Assembly: GCF_006335145.1 (NCBI RefSeq)
Contig: NZ_VDMN01000002.1
Span: 682,001-746,000 of the forward strand
Reading direction: 5' to 3'
Length of the DNA: 64,000 nucleotides
Origin: Aliirhizobium smilacinae
GTDB taxonomy: Bacteria; Pseudomonadota; Alphaproteobacteria; Rhizobiales; Rhizobiaceae
The position numbers were made by a program, and so were the translations under genes. Under the pieces are notes generated by a model. The model was not told where the DNA came from. It did no database searches and saw only the letters and a list, made by a program, of their open reading frames with translations. Of this stretch, positions 8,509 through 16,615 are shown in pieces. The stretch's first letter is position 1, and each line of letters starts with the position of its first letter.

Positions 8509-9564
8509 TCAGGATTTCCCCAGTGAAGGACTGAAAACCATCAGGCTGAGGATCTCGAACAGCATCTGCGCGCCGGCATGGGCGGTGTTGTAGGTCGAGT
8601 CATATTGTGGTGCCACTTCGACCACGTCGCCGCCGACGATGTTGATGCCTTTCAGCCCGCGGATCAGTTCCAGAACTTCCCGTGTCGTCAGCCCGCCGAT
8701 TTCCGGCGTGCCGGTTCCGGGCGCAAAGCTTGGGTCGAGGCTGTCGATATCGAAGGAAACGTAAGTCGGCCCGTCACCGACGATCGCGCGGGCCTTTTCG
8801 ATGATCGCCGGAATGCCCATGCCGGTGACTTCTTCGGCATGGATGACTGTCATGCCGGACTCGTAGGAAAACTCCCAGAGATATTCGGCGGCACCGCGAA
8901 TGCCGATCTGGATCGTTCTTGTCGGATCAAGCACCCCATCCAGCACGGCATTGCGCATCGGTCCGCCGTGATGGAATTTCGTCTCGTCGAACAGGCCGCT
9001 CGTGTCGCAATGGGCATCGATATGGATAAGGCCGACCGGCCGGTTCCTGCCGACCGCCTTGAGAATCGGATGAGTGATTGAATGATCGCCGCCGACGGAA
9101 AGGGGCATCACGCCCGCATCGACGATCTGGCCGATGCGTTTTTCGATATCGTCATGGCTCATCTCCAGCCGGTAGCGGCTGCGGAAGGGAACGTCGCCGA
9201 TATCGGCCACGCGCAATTCATGGGTCGGTGCGCATTCCAGCACATGATTGTAGGGGCCGACACGTTCGATGGCGCGCAGCGCCCGCGGTCCGAAGCGGGA
9301 GCCCGGCCGGTTGGTGACGCCGAGATCCATCGGCATGCCGATCAAGGCGACCTGCAGATCGCCGAACTCCGGGTTTTCGGCATCGACAGGCAGATAGGGA
9401 GCATCAAGCAGGGTCGGGATGCCGGCATAGGGCGCAACACGGGTTCCGGCCTTGTTGAAGATCTTCTCGGCAACCTTCTTGAACTTCGGATCGAAAATCT
9501 CGCCGCCGGGGCTGTTTTCGTATTTTGTCCGCAGCGCTTCCAGTTTCTTGTCGTCGAATGGCAT
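8509..9564 (-). CDS. Agmatinase/ureohydrolase family protein
   Basis: This is a cytosolic manganese ureohydrolase that releases urea from agmatine or a related guanidino compound. All metal-ligand motifs are present: GGDHS (about residues 158-162), DAHCD (183-187) and SFDIDSLDPSFAPGTGTPE (about 270-288). The 351 residues are somewhat longer than classic SpeB because of an N-terminal extension of about 60 residues, as in guanidinobutyrase/guanidinopropionase-like enzymes, so the substrate may not be agmatine. The start ATG follows GGGAACGTCC. It is a single gene, downstream of the terminator of the ftsZ paralog. A polyamine-type ABC importer lies about 6 kb away, but a functional link is not shown. 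Confidence 0.9.
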   Translation of the reverse strand: MPFDDKKLEALRTKYENSPGGEIFDPKFKKVAEKIFNKAGTRVAPYAGIPTLLDAPYLPVDAENPEFGDLQVALIGMPMDLGVTNRPGSRFGPRALRAIERVGPYNHVLECAPTHELRVADIGDVPFRSRYRLEMSHDDIEKRIGQIVDAGVMPLSVGGDHSITHPILKAVGRNRPVGLIHIDAHCDTSGLFDETKFHHGGPMRNAVLDGVLDPTRTIQIGIRGAAEYLWEFSYESGMTVIHAEEVTGMGIPAIIEKARAIVGDGPTYVSFDIDSLDPSFAPGTGTPEIGGLTTREVLELIRGLKGINIVGGDVVEVAPQYDSTYNTAHAGAQMLFEILSLMVFSPSLGKS

Positions 9565-9663
9565 GGACGTTCCCGTTTGTTTTTATCCACTCTCGGTGCC
9601 TGCTTGGGGCAGGCCCGGTCATTCTTGAATAGCAAACTGCCGACCGCAAGTCGGAGCAGCTTG

Positions 9664-9704
9664 AAAAACAAAAACACCGAACAGATGCCGGACCTGTTCG
9701 GTGT
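9664..9704 (-). terminator. Intrinsic terminator of the ftsZ paralog
   Basis: On the minus strand ACACCGAACAG, a 9-base loop and CTGTTCGGTGT form a perfect 11-bp stem, followed by TTTTGTTTTT. It lies 50 bases after the ftsZ-like stop. A second perfect repeat (9721-9730 with 9733-9742) sits between stop and terminator. Confidence 0.88.
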
Positions 9705-9753
9705 GGAAGAATAGCACGGGCGTGACATCCGGGGATGTCACGGAAGTGAGATT

Positions 9754-10743
9754 TCAGCCGTTGTGATAAGCGACAGCACCACGATCGCCGTCCAGACCGG
9801 TGGCAACGACCGAGACCCGGAACTTGCCGTCGAGATTGCGATCAAAGATCGCGCCGACGACGATATCGGCGTCCGCCTCGACTTCATCCCTGATACGGCT
9901 TGCGGCCTCGTCGACTTCGAACAGCGTCATGTCGGAGCCGCCGGAGATCGAGATCAGGACGCCTCTGGCACCCCGCATCGAGATATCGTCGAGCAGCGGA
10001 TTGGCGATGGCCAGTTCTGCCGCCTGCAGCGCACGATTGTCGCCGGACGCTTCGCCGGTGCCCATCATGGCGCGACCCATGCCGCGCATGACCGATTTCA
10101 CGTCGGCGAAATCGAGATTGATCAGGCCTTCCTTGACGATCAGGTCGGTGATGCAGCCAACGCCGGAAAAGAGCACGCGGTCGGCGATCATGAACGCGTC
10201 GGCGAAGCTGGTCTTGGCATCTGCGATGCGGAAGAGGTTCTGGTTCGGAATGACGATGACGGTATCTGCCGCATCCCGAAGCTCCAGAATGCCCTGTTCT
10301 GCCGTCTTCATCCGCCGCTGGCCTTCGAAGGTGAACGGCTTGGTGACAACGGCGACCGTGAGGATGCCGGCGGCGCGTGCGGCACGCGCAATCGCGGGCG
10401 CAGCACCCGTTCCGGTGCCGCCGCCCATGCCGGCGGTGACGAAGCACATGTGCGAGCCGGCCAGATGGTCCATGATCTCGTCGATCGACTCTTCTGCGGC
10501 GGCGCGCCCGATATCGGGCAGAGAGCCGGCGCCGAGACCCTCGGTGATCTGGGCTCCGAGCTGAATCCGGCGTGACGCCTTGGATGTTGCCAGCACCTGG
10601 GCATCCGTGTTGGCCGCCACGAATTCGACGCCGCGGAGTTCTTCCTCGATCATGTTGTTGATCGCGTTACCGCCACCCCCGCCGACACCGATGACGGTGA
10701 TCTGCGGTTTCAATTCAGTCAGGCCGCGTTTCAAGTCCGTCAA
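9754..10743 (-). CDS. FtsZ paralog without C-terminal linker and tail
   Basis: This is a tubulin-like GTPase of the FtsZ family. The G-box [14 protein letters not shown] is intact (about residues 106-119), as are [15 protein letters not shown] near the N-terminus and the T7 synergy loop [11 protein letters not shown] with both acidic residues, so nucleotide binding and hydrolysis should be possible. The protein stops at 329 residues right after the polymerisation core ([11 protein letters not shown]..) and lacks the Gln/Pro-rich linker and conserved C-terminal peptide that bind FtsA, ZipA and MinC. Rhizobiaceae are known to carry such short FtsZ copies besides the essential one in the dcw cluster. 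The start is TTG, with AGGAG seven bases upstream. It is not next to other division genes. Confidence 0.92.
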   Translation of the reverse strand: MTDLKRGLTELKPQITVIGVGGGGGNAINNMIEEELRGVEFVAANTDAQVLATSKASRRIQLGAQITEGLGAGSLPDIGRAAAEESIDEIMDHLAGSHMCFVTAGMGGGTGTGAAPAIARAARAAGILTVAVVTKPFTFEGQRRMKTAEQGILELRDAADTVIVIPNQNLFRIADAKTSFADAFMIADRVLFSGVGCITDLIVKEGLINLDFADVKSVMRGMGRAMMGTGEASGDNRALQAAELAIANPLLDDISMRGARGVLISISGGSDMTLFEVDEAASRIRDEVEADADIVVGAIFDRNLDGKFRVSVVATGLDGDRGAVAYHNG

Positions 10744-10849
10744 CCTCAGGCTCCTTCAGTTCTTCGTGCCGCTTCATGGAGCGGCGAATCGCTCGCCAAA
10801 CTATCTGCCGATTGCGTCGGAAGCTAGAAGGAAGCCCAAGGCAGACAGA

Positions 10850-11473
10850 CTATCGGGCGGCGCGCATCGCTTCGATGAACTGCCGGGCTTTGGCGCCGAC
10901 GGTCGCGGCATCGTCGCCGGGCTTGTAGAGCGAACCGCCGATGCCGAAACCGGCAGCGCCGGCGTCCACGAAAGCCTTCATGTTGTCGGGCGTTACACCG
11001 CCGACGGCGAGAACCGGAATATCCTTCGGCAGCACGGCCTTCCACGCCTTGATGACGTGAGGCGGAATGGCTTCGGCCGGGAATGCCTTGACGCCCGTGG
11101 CGCCAGCGCCGATCGCGGCAAAGGCTTCCGTCGGCGTGGCGACGCCGGGCAGGCTGACCATGCCCTTGGCGACGCTCGCTTCGATGACCGAGAGGTTTGC
11201 ATTCGGCGAGATGATGACATTTGCGCCCGTGGCGGCGACATCCGCGACCTGGGCAGGCGTCAGCACGGTACCGGCGCCGATCAAAGCCTTGTCGCCGAAA
11301 CGCTTCTGCAGCTTTTCGATGCTTTTCAGCGGATCGGGCGAGTTGAGCGGCACTTCGAGGATGCGCCAGCCGGCCTCGATCAGCGTCTCGCCGATCGCTT
11401 CGACCTCTTCCGGCTTGATGCCGCGAAGGATGGCGATCAGGTTGCATTCTTTGAGAGCGTCGTGGAGGTTCAT
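10850..11473 (-). CDS. dgoA: 2-dehydro-3-deoxy-6-phosphogalactonate aldolase
   Basis: This class I aldolase cleaves KDPGal to pyruvate and glyceraldehyde 3-phosphate, the last step of the De Ley-Doudoroff galactose/galactonate path. The 207 residues show the KDPG/KDPGal aldolase pattern: LIAILRGIKPEEV with the catalytic glutamate, IGAGTVLTPAQV, and the Schiff-base lysine in GATGVKAFPAEAIPP. The start lies 11 bases after the stop of the neighbouring kinase gene, which supplies KDPGal, so the two form an operon. The kinase neighbour is what favours KDPGal over KDPG as substrate. Confidence 0.92.
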   Translation of the reverse strand: MNLHDALKECNLIAILRGIKPEEVEAIGETLIEAGWRILEVPLNSPDPLKSIEKLQKRFGDKALIGAGTVLTPAQVADVAATGANVIISPNANLSVIEASVAKGMVSLPGVATPTEAFAAIGAGATGVKAFPAEAIPPHVIKAWKAVLPKDIPVLAVGGVTPDNMKAFVDAGAAGFGIGGSLYKPGDDAATVGAKARQFIEAMRAAR

Positions 11474-11484
11474 GGGAAACGTCC

Positions 11485-12420
11485 TTATTTCGTCAATTGC
11501 AATTGGCCGGCGATCAGTTGAACGCCACGTTTGGCGGCATCTGGCGGGCTCGGGGCAACGGTGAGGTCGAAAAGCGGCGCGACGCGCCCGTAACGGCTGT
11601 TCAAGACATTGTTGCCGACGATGCCGATCGCCTCGCCGGCGATAAGACAGCCGGCGGCGCGGGCCTGGCGGAATTCAGAGCCGATCACAAGGCCGGAAAC
11701 GTAATCGCCGATATCCTCGGGTTTCAATACGCCGGCAAGTATGCCGGTGCGGGCGGAAAAGACCGCTGCGAGAAATGCATCGGCGGCGCGGGCATCGCTC
11801 GTTGCGAATTCAGCGCCGCGATCGAATGCCGACCAGACGGGTTCTGAGCCGGGAGCCGGTTCAACGGCTTTGGCGATGAAGGAATGTTTGGTCAGAAGCG
11901 CGAAGATTTCGCCGGTCGCATAGGTCTGGAAAGAGGCAATGCGTCCATTCTCGACGCGCGCCCATTTGCTGTGGGTGCCAGGCAGGACAACGGTGCAATC
12001 CTTGTCCAGGCCGAAGCCGACGATCTGGGTTTCCTCGCCGCGCATGACATCCGGAAACGGCTTTGCCGCCGGATCGCGCATGCCGGGCAGGAAGGTGACG
12101 ATGGCGCCGTTCTGCAACGTAAGCTGTTTCGTGCCGGCGGCGAGTTCGGCCAGACCGGCGGGGGCATCGACATAAGGGACTTCGATCCAGCCGTTGCGGC
12201 TGGTGATCATGCCGCTGGCAATGACCGGAAGGGGGCCGTGTTCGGTGAACCACGCGCCGACGGTTTCCATCAGGGCCGCTTCAAAGGCGCCATCCTTGAC
12301 GAACTGGATGCCGCCGCTCGTCGTGTCGCGCGTATCGAGTGTCTCTCCGGTTTCGGCGACAAGTGCCGCACGCAGTGAACTCGTACCCCAATCAAGGATG
12401 ATCGACACAGGTGTTGGCAT
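11485..12420 (-). CDS. dgoK: 2-dehydro-3-deoxygalactonokinase
   Basis: This kinase phosphorylates 2-dehydro-3-deoxygalactonate with ATP to give KDPGal. The N-terminus IILDWGTSSLRAALV is the sugar-kinase phosphate-1 motif of the DgoK family. Later motifs include GMRDPAAKPFPDVMRGEETQ and VVLPGTHSKWARVENGRI, both characteristic. I start at ATG 12420 because GGGAGG lies 9-14 bases upstream; the frame extends to 12504 without a better site. About 311 residues is normal. It is followed at once by dgoA. No galactonate dehydratase or transporter is adjacent, so galactonate must be handled elsewhere in the genome. Confidence 0.92.
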   Translation of the reverse strand: MPTPVSIILDWGTSSLRAALVAETGETLDTRDTTSGGIQFVKDGAFEAALMETVGAWFTEHGPLPVIASGMITSRNGWIEVPYVDAPAGLAELAAGTKQLTLQNGAIVTFLPGMRDPAAKPFPDVMRGEETQIVGFGLDKDCTVVLPGTHSKWARVENGRIASFQTYATGEIFALLTKHSFIAKAVEPAPGSEPVWSAFDRGAEFATSDARAADAFLAAVFSARTGILAGVLKPEDIGDYVSGLVIGSEFRQARAAGCLIAGEAIGIVGNNVLNSRYGRVAPLFDLTVAPSPPDAAKRGVQLIAGQLQLTK

Positions 12421-12581
12421 TCCAGATTTCCTCCCGAGAATTATTGCGCCCCTCGATAGCGCGGTGGCAGGGCGGCTGTCGAGAAGAAATGCCGATAAAG
12501 TCATACTTTAGGCCGGATGCCGTCAGTGCCAAGCGGTGGTTGGTTGTGTGGCTTCCACGAAGGCACAATAAGCCCTTGGCG

Positions 12582-12614
12582 ATCCTCGGTTTTCGCTTCG
12601 CTCATCCCGAGGAT
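12582..12614. repeat. REP-like hairpin
   Basis: ATCCTCGG and CCGAGGAT enclose a loop with TTCGCTTCGCTCATC, a form common in rhizobial intergenic palindromes. It lies about 160 bases upstream of dgoK. Confidence 0.5.
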
Positions 12615-13181
12615 GCCGAAGGATGGTGGCCGGGGCGCTGAAAGCTGCCTCGTAAGTTAAGTTTATAGGTGACACCTGTCAGCGCCCCGTTCGGCAGTTT
12701 TTATCCGCGACTCCGGTCCCTCTGCCTTGGCCTTTCAGGATGGTGTTCGTCTGATGCCACGAAACACGGGCGGAACGACTTACCGCCAACACTCCGTTTT
12801 ACCGCCGCCGGGCTATCCGTTTTCACGGACGGACTTAACAGCCCGGCGAAACCATCCCTGAAGCCACCCTGTGTGCCGCACAGGCACATCCGACGCGCCG
12901 TTCGAGCATCAGAAGCGGAAAGGCCGGTCCGAAACCTCATCCGCTTCCCCCGTGTCGCCGGAGGGAGACCATTTTCCGCGGACCCCGGTGGTGACGATTC
13001 ACGTCGTCCCGCCACCACCAGCGTCGGTCCCGCCTCGCCGGCACGCCTGCCGGTGTATCCGTGACGGAACGGGGTGATTGTAGGCACAGGTTTGGAGGGC
13101 GAGGATGAAATTTTGTGTAAGGGATTGGATTTGTTGAGGTGGGGGCCAGAAACATCCCCGATGGGGCGGATCCCCTCACCA

Positions 13182-13291
13182 ACAAAATCTAGGACTTAGC
13201 TTCGCTAAGATATTGATTTTGTAACCTCTCCCACAAGGGGAGAGGTAGGGCGACGAGGGTGCGGCACCAGTCTCTACCCTTGTGGGAGAGA
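13182..13291. repeat. RIME-like nested palindromic repeat
   Basis: Several stems nest here: ACAAAATC with GATTTTGT (13182-13189/13215-13222), CTTAGC-TTC-GCTAAG (13195-13209), CCTCTCCC-ACAA-GGGGAGAGG (13225-13245), and the last repeated in opposite sense at 13273-13291 (CTCTACCCTTGTGGGAGAG). The CTCCCACAAGGG core is shared with the repeats at 18258-18429 and 19987-20033. This is the character of rhizobial intergenic mosaic elements. Confidence 0.7.
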
Positions 13292-13378
13292 AAGCGATTT
13301 CAACATCTTAGAGAAAGCTAAATCTTAGAAGTTGCCTCTCCACAACGGCCATTCGCCAGAGCGCAAGGTGTTCGCCTT

Positions 13379-13672
13379 TCAAAAACCCTGAAACAGGAAA
13401 TCCGTGGCTGCGGTGATTTCGTCCGAACGATGCGAGAGGATGGTGATATGGATGCCGAGTCTTGCAACAGGAACGGCCGCAAGAAACTCGGTCATCATGA
13501 CATAGGTGGTGCCGTCTATCTCAAAGCGGGGATTGAGTCTCTCGGCTGCTCGTTTTGCCTCTGATTCGGGCACCAACGGGACGACGACGCGGGTGTGAAG
13601 CGTATCAAGCAAATTGCTCTGTATATCCACAACCAAGCCGCGGCCAAACTGATAGACATAAAAACGCGCCAT
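13379..13672 (-). CDS. ccdB: CcdB-family toxin
   Basis: This 97-residue protein resembles CcdB, which poisons DNA gyrase. Family features are the N-terminal strand ARFYVYQF, then VVDIQSNLLDTLHTRVVVPLVP, the middle NPRFEIDGTTYVMMTEFLAAVP, and a C-terminal helix ending DFLFQGF. In F-plasmid CcdB the last three residues WGI contact gyrase; here the end is QGF, so target contacts may differ. The start overlaps the ccdA stop as TGATG, giving translational coupling. Antitoxin first, toxin second is the normal order. Confidence 0.88.
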   Translation of the reverse strand: MARFYVYQFGRGLVVDIQSNLLDTLHTRVVVPLVPESEAKRAAERLNPRFEIDGTTYVMMTEFLAAVPVARLGIHITILSHRSDEITAATDFLFQGF

Positions 13673-13902
13673 CAGAACATCCGGTATTTTTCAAGCGGCA
13701 GGCCATGGATGGCAACATACTCGTTATGGGCCTTGATCGCCTCGGCATTTTCTTCCAGCCAGCGACGTTCGCGCTCGGCTTTGACGGCCTTGGCGATGCC
13801 ATCTTCGGCGGCGCGCGACAGGTTGATATCCAGTTCACGGGCTTGGGTGAGCAAATCGCTGTCGAGCGACAGATTGGCGGCCTTGCGGCTGGCTGACGGC
13901 AT
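13672..13902 (-). CDS. ccdA: CcdA-family antitoxin
   Basis: This 76-residue antitoxin pairs with the CcdB toxin. Residues 1-40 (SRKAANLSLDSDLLTQAREL.. with NLSRAAEDGI) form the ribbon-helix-helix DNA-binding part, and the C-terminal half (ERRWLEENAEAIKAHNEYVA) is the acidic arm that wraps CcdB. The longer open frame reaches 14145, but the ATG at 13902 matches the family N-terminus. The pair probably represses its own promoter just upstream. It may act as a stabilisation or stress module; chromosomal copies are often inactive as killers. Confidence 0.88.
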   Translation of the reverse strand: MPSASRKAANLSLDSDLLTQARELDINLSRAAEDGIAKAVKAERERRWLEENAEAIKAHNEYVAIHGLPLEKYRMF

Positions 13903-14081
13903 CGAACCCTCCAGAATAGATACGCAGATTATATGCGCATGTCGCATGAATTCAAGTTGGCGATTTTTCTGTGGGCAGGCTGCGAAACATGACGGCCGAC
14001 ATATGATTGTTGTGAAACGCTGCCAATGGTCGCCGAATGCCAGAAGGCACTGAAATTGAAATGAACAAGACGAGGTCTTGA

Positions 14082-15077
14082 ATGAAACTGCTCCTTGGTT
14101 CCGCCGCTCTTGCCGCCGGGCTTTATGCCTTTGCCGGGGCGGCACAGGCCGATTGCGGCCCGGTGTCGATCGCCGAGATGAACTGGGCGTCAGCCGGCGT
14201 CGCCGCCAATGTCGACAAGATCATCCTGGAAGAAGGTTACGGCTGCTCGGTGGAACTGGTCAGCGGCGACACGCTGCCGACATTTACCTCGATGAACGAG
14301 AAGGGTCAGCCCGATATCGCGCCGGAACTGTGGATCAATGCGGTGCGCACCCCGCTCGACAAGGCTGTCGCCGAAGACCGTCTGGTAATTGCCGCCGGCC
14401 TTCTCTCCGAAGGCGGGCAGGATGGCTGGTGGATCCCGAAATTCCTCGCCGATGCGCATCCCGAGATCAAGACCGTACAGCAGGCGCTGGAACACAAGGA
14501 ACTGTTTCCGTCGCCGGACGATCCATCCAAGGGTGTGATCTACAATTGCCCTCCGGGCTGGCAGTGCCAGGCATCGCTTGGCAATCTTTTCCGCGCGCTT
14601 GACGGGAAGGGCAAGGGTTTCGAGATCGCCGATACCGGCTCGGCGGCCGCACTCGACGGCACGATTTCCGGCGCCTTTGAGAAAAAGACCGGCTGGCTCG
14701 GTTATTACTGGTCGCCGACCGCCATTCTCGGCAAATACCCGATGGTGCGGCTTTCCTTCGATGTGCCGCATGACAAGGCGGAATGGGACGCCTGCACATC
14801 CGTGCTCGATTGCGCCGAGCCGAAGGTCAATTCCTATCCGGTCTCGGAAGTCTTCACCGTGGTGACGAAGAAGTTCTCGCAGGAGAACGCAGTGGCGATG
14901 GATTACCTGAAGACACGCAGCTGGACCAATGACACGATCAGCACCATCCTGGCCTGGCAGGTGGACAATCAGGGCACCAATGCGGATGGCGCCAAGCATT
15001 TTCTCGAAACCCGGGAAGATGTCTGGATGAAATGGGTAAGCCCGGAGATTGCCGAGAAGGTGAAGGCTTCGCTGTAA
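14082..15077 (+). CDS. Glycine-betaine/proline-type ABC solute-binding protein (orphan)
   Basis: This is a periplasmic binding protein of the OpuAC/ProX family. A signal peptide runs through AGLYAFAGAAQA to a cut before DCGPV. The mature part has MNWASAGVAANVDKII, PELWINAVRTPLDKAV, DGWWIPKFLAD and WLGYYWSPTAILGKYPMVRL, with several Trp and Tyr residues of the kind that cage quaternary amines. Four cysteines (DCGPV, YGCSV, NCPPGWQC) suggest disulfides. No permease or ATPase is adjacent; the proVWX set near 62 kb has its own binding protein, so this one may serve another transporter. A GAGG site lies 7-8 bases before the ATG. Confidence 0.88.
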   Translation: MKLLLGSAALAAGLYAFAGAAQADCGPVSIAEMNWASAGVAANVDKIILEEGYGCSVELVSGDTLPTFTSMNEKGQPDIAPELWINAVRTPLDKAVAEDRLVIAAGLLSEGGQDGWWIPKFLADAHPEIKTVQQALEHKELFPSPDDPSKGVIYNCPPGWQCQASLGNLFRALDGKGKGFEIADTGSAAALDGTISGAFEKKTGWLGYYWSPTAILGKYPMVRLSFDVPHDKAEWDACTSVLDCAEPKVNSYPVSEVFTVVTKKFSQENAVAMDYLKTRSWTNDTISTILAWQVDNQGTNADGAKHFLETREDVWMKWVSPEIAEKVKASL

Positions 15078-15140
15078 CCTCGCTCCAAGATGCGAGCGGT
15101 GGGTCCGGCTTTTCCGCTTTTCACAGTGCCACCTGGCAAA

Positions 15141-15172
15141 GAAAAAGCCCCTCGCTGGTTTGACGAGGGGCT
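15141..15172 (-). terminator. Intrinsic terminator on the minus strand
   Basis: AGCCCCTCG (15146-15154) pairs with CGAGGGGCT (15164-15172). Read on the minus strand the stem is followed by TTTTTC. It ends transcription coming from the 38-residue membrane peptide gene and possibly the ABC operon behind it; for the plus-strand binding-protein gene it is only a stem without T-run. Confidence 0.75.
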
Positions 15173-15281
15173 AAAGGCTGGAAAGTCAGATCGGAGCTCA
15201 GGTAACTCCAACTCCATGACACCATAGTTATATCAGTAGGTCGTCACCCAAACAGGTGACGCGGTTGTATTGGCGCCGTCT

Positions 15282-15398
15282 TCACCCGAGGGTGATGTAG
15301 GACAGCGGCAGGAAGGCGATCGTCACAGCAAGGCAAACGATCGCAGTCCTGACGAGCCGTGACCGGCGCGCCTTTCGAGCATCCCACTCGTAGACCAT
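15282..15398 (-). CDS. Very small single-pass membrane protein (38 residues)
   Basis: From ATG 15398, preceded by GGGAG 7-11 bases upstream, a 38-residue protein reads MVYEWDARKARRSR, then the hydrophobic helix TAIVCLAVTIAFLPLSYITLG. The basic stretch before the helix predicts an N-in orientation. The longer frame to 15518 has no suitable start. It lies about 140 bases after the stop of the ABC ATPase gene and is followed by its own terminator. I recall peptides of this shape (YEWD..KARRSR plus one helix) in rhizobia but know no function. Confidence 0.6.
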   Translation of the reverse strand: MVYEWDARKARRSRLVRTAIVCLAVTIAFLPLSYITLG

Positions 15399-15538
15399 GT
15401 TTTCTCCCTTGTTATTCAGGAACCTGCGGGGCAAAGCCTTGCCGGTATCCCGATGCCTCCATCTGCGTGCAGGCAAGAAGGTACAATATTGACCGAAGCT
15501 TGCGTCGCGCAGGTTCAATCAGGGCGCGAGGGAGCGAT

Positions 15539-16597
15539 TTAATTCTCGGGATCGAGGATGCAGCACTGTTCGGGCAGCGGCACGAGCACTGCCGTAGCGC
15601 CGGGCTCGAACATTTCCGACAAGGCGCCGTTGGCCGTGATTTCGCCGGCGGCCGTCTCGCATTTGTACTGATAGGCGCGGCCGAGATAGGTGCGGGTGCC
15701 GAGCGTCGCTGGAATGCCTTCGCCCGTGCCGCGCGTGACCAGGCCATCGGGGCGGGTGGCGAGGACGAAATCGTCCTTGATCGGACCGAAGGCATCCTGC
15801 GACAGGTGCAATCTTGCGCCGCCTGCTGCCTCGGCCGTGACGATCACTCCGTCGCGGGCGACGGTCTTCATCGGGATCAGGTTTTCGAAACCGACGAAAC
15901 GGGCGACAAAGGCGTTTGCAGGCTTCTGATAGAGTACTTCCGGCGTATCGAGCTGCATGATGCGGCCGGCATTCATGATCGCGACGCGGTCGGAGATCGA
16001 GAACGCCTCTTCCTGATCGTGGGTGACGTAAAGCGAAGTCGTGCCATTGGCTTTTTGCAACTGACGGATCTCGACGCGCATATCGACACGCAGCTTGGCA
16101 TCGAGGTTGGACAAGGGCTCGTCGAACATCAGCAGCGGCGGTTCGATGACGAGCGCGCGGGCAAGCGCGACGCGCTGTTTCTGGCCGCCGGACAGGGCTG
16201 CGGGCAGGCGGTCTGCGAGAGGTGCCAGACCGACACGTTCGAGCATGGCCGTCGCGCGCTTGGCACGGTCGGAAGAGGAGATGCCGCGCTGCTTCAGGCC
16301 GAACGCGACGTTTTCCATCACCGTCAGATGCGGGAAAAGCGCGTAGTTCTGGAAAACCAGGCCGATATCGCGGGCATGGGCGGGAAGCGTCGTGAGGTCA
16401 CGATCCCCGAGTTTCACATGGCCGCTGGTCGGTGCTAAAAAACCGGCGACGATGCGAAGCGTCGTGGTCTTGCCGCAGCCGGAGGAGCCGAGAAGCGAGA
16501 CGAGTTCGCCGGCCGCAACCGAGATCGACAGGTCTTTCAGGACCTGTGTCTGGCCGTAATGGGCGGAGAGATTTTCGATGGTCAGCGATACGGTCAT
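15539..16597 (-). CDS. Spermidine/putrescine-type ABC transporter ATP-binding protein
   Basis: This is the ATPase of a PotA-like importer. Walker A is GSSGCGKTTTL, the signature LSGGQKQRVALARAL, Walker B LLMFDEPLSNLDAK and the switch His in YVTHDQEEAFSISD. The C-terminal third (from about residue 240) is the TOBE-type regulatory domain usual for the CUT1/PotA branch. The 352-residue length is normal. It is the last gene of the four-gene cluster (binding protein, permease, permease, ATPase), 18 bases after the second permease. Polyamine, thiamine-like or iron substrates all use this ATPase type; the binding protein favours a polyamine or similar small organic solute. Confidence 0.93.
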   Translation of the reverse strand: MTVSLTIENLSAHYGQTQVLKDLSISVAAGELVSLLGSSGCGKTTTLRIVAGFLAPTSGHVKLGDRDLTTLPAHARDIGLVFQNYALFPHLTVMENVAFGLKQRGISSSDRAKRATAMLERVGLAPLADRLPAALSGGQKQRVALARALVIEPPLLMFDEPLSNLDAKLRVDMRVEIRQLQKANGTTSLYVTHDQEEAFSISDRVAIMNAGRIMQLDTPEVLYQKPANAFVARFVGFENLIPMKTVARDGVIVTAEAAGGARLHLSQDAFGPIKDDFVLATRPDGLVTRGTGEGIPATLGTRTYLGRAYQYKCETAAGEITANGALSEMFEPGATAVLVPLPEQCCILDPEN

Positions 16598-16615
16598 GAG
16601 ATCGGGGCGTTCTGC

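Larger units (their letters stand above)
12421..13378. other. Intergenic stretch of about 950 bases, no convincing gene
   Basis: The gap between dgoK and ccdB contains the dgoK promoter region, a hairpin at 12582-12614 and a RIME-like repeat at 13182-13291. The section 12660-13080 has open frames on both strands, but none has a ribosome site, recognisable motif or normal amino-acid composition. I see no gene in it. Confidence 0.6.

Noticed and set aside
12669..13087. Overlapping frames on both strands in the dgoK-ccdB gap
   Set aside because: Neither has a ribosome site, conserved motif or believable composition; kept only as possible decayed sequence.
13273..13345. Possible CRISPR-like repeats
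   Set aside because: The repeats are palindromic and irregular, with no constant spacing; they fit RIME-type elements and no cas genes are present.
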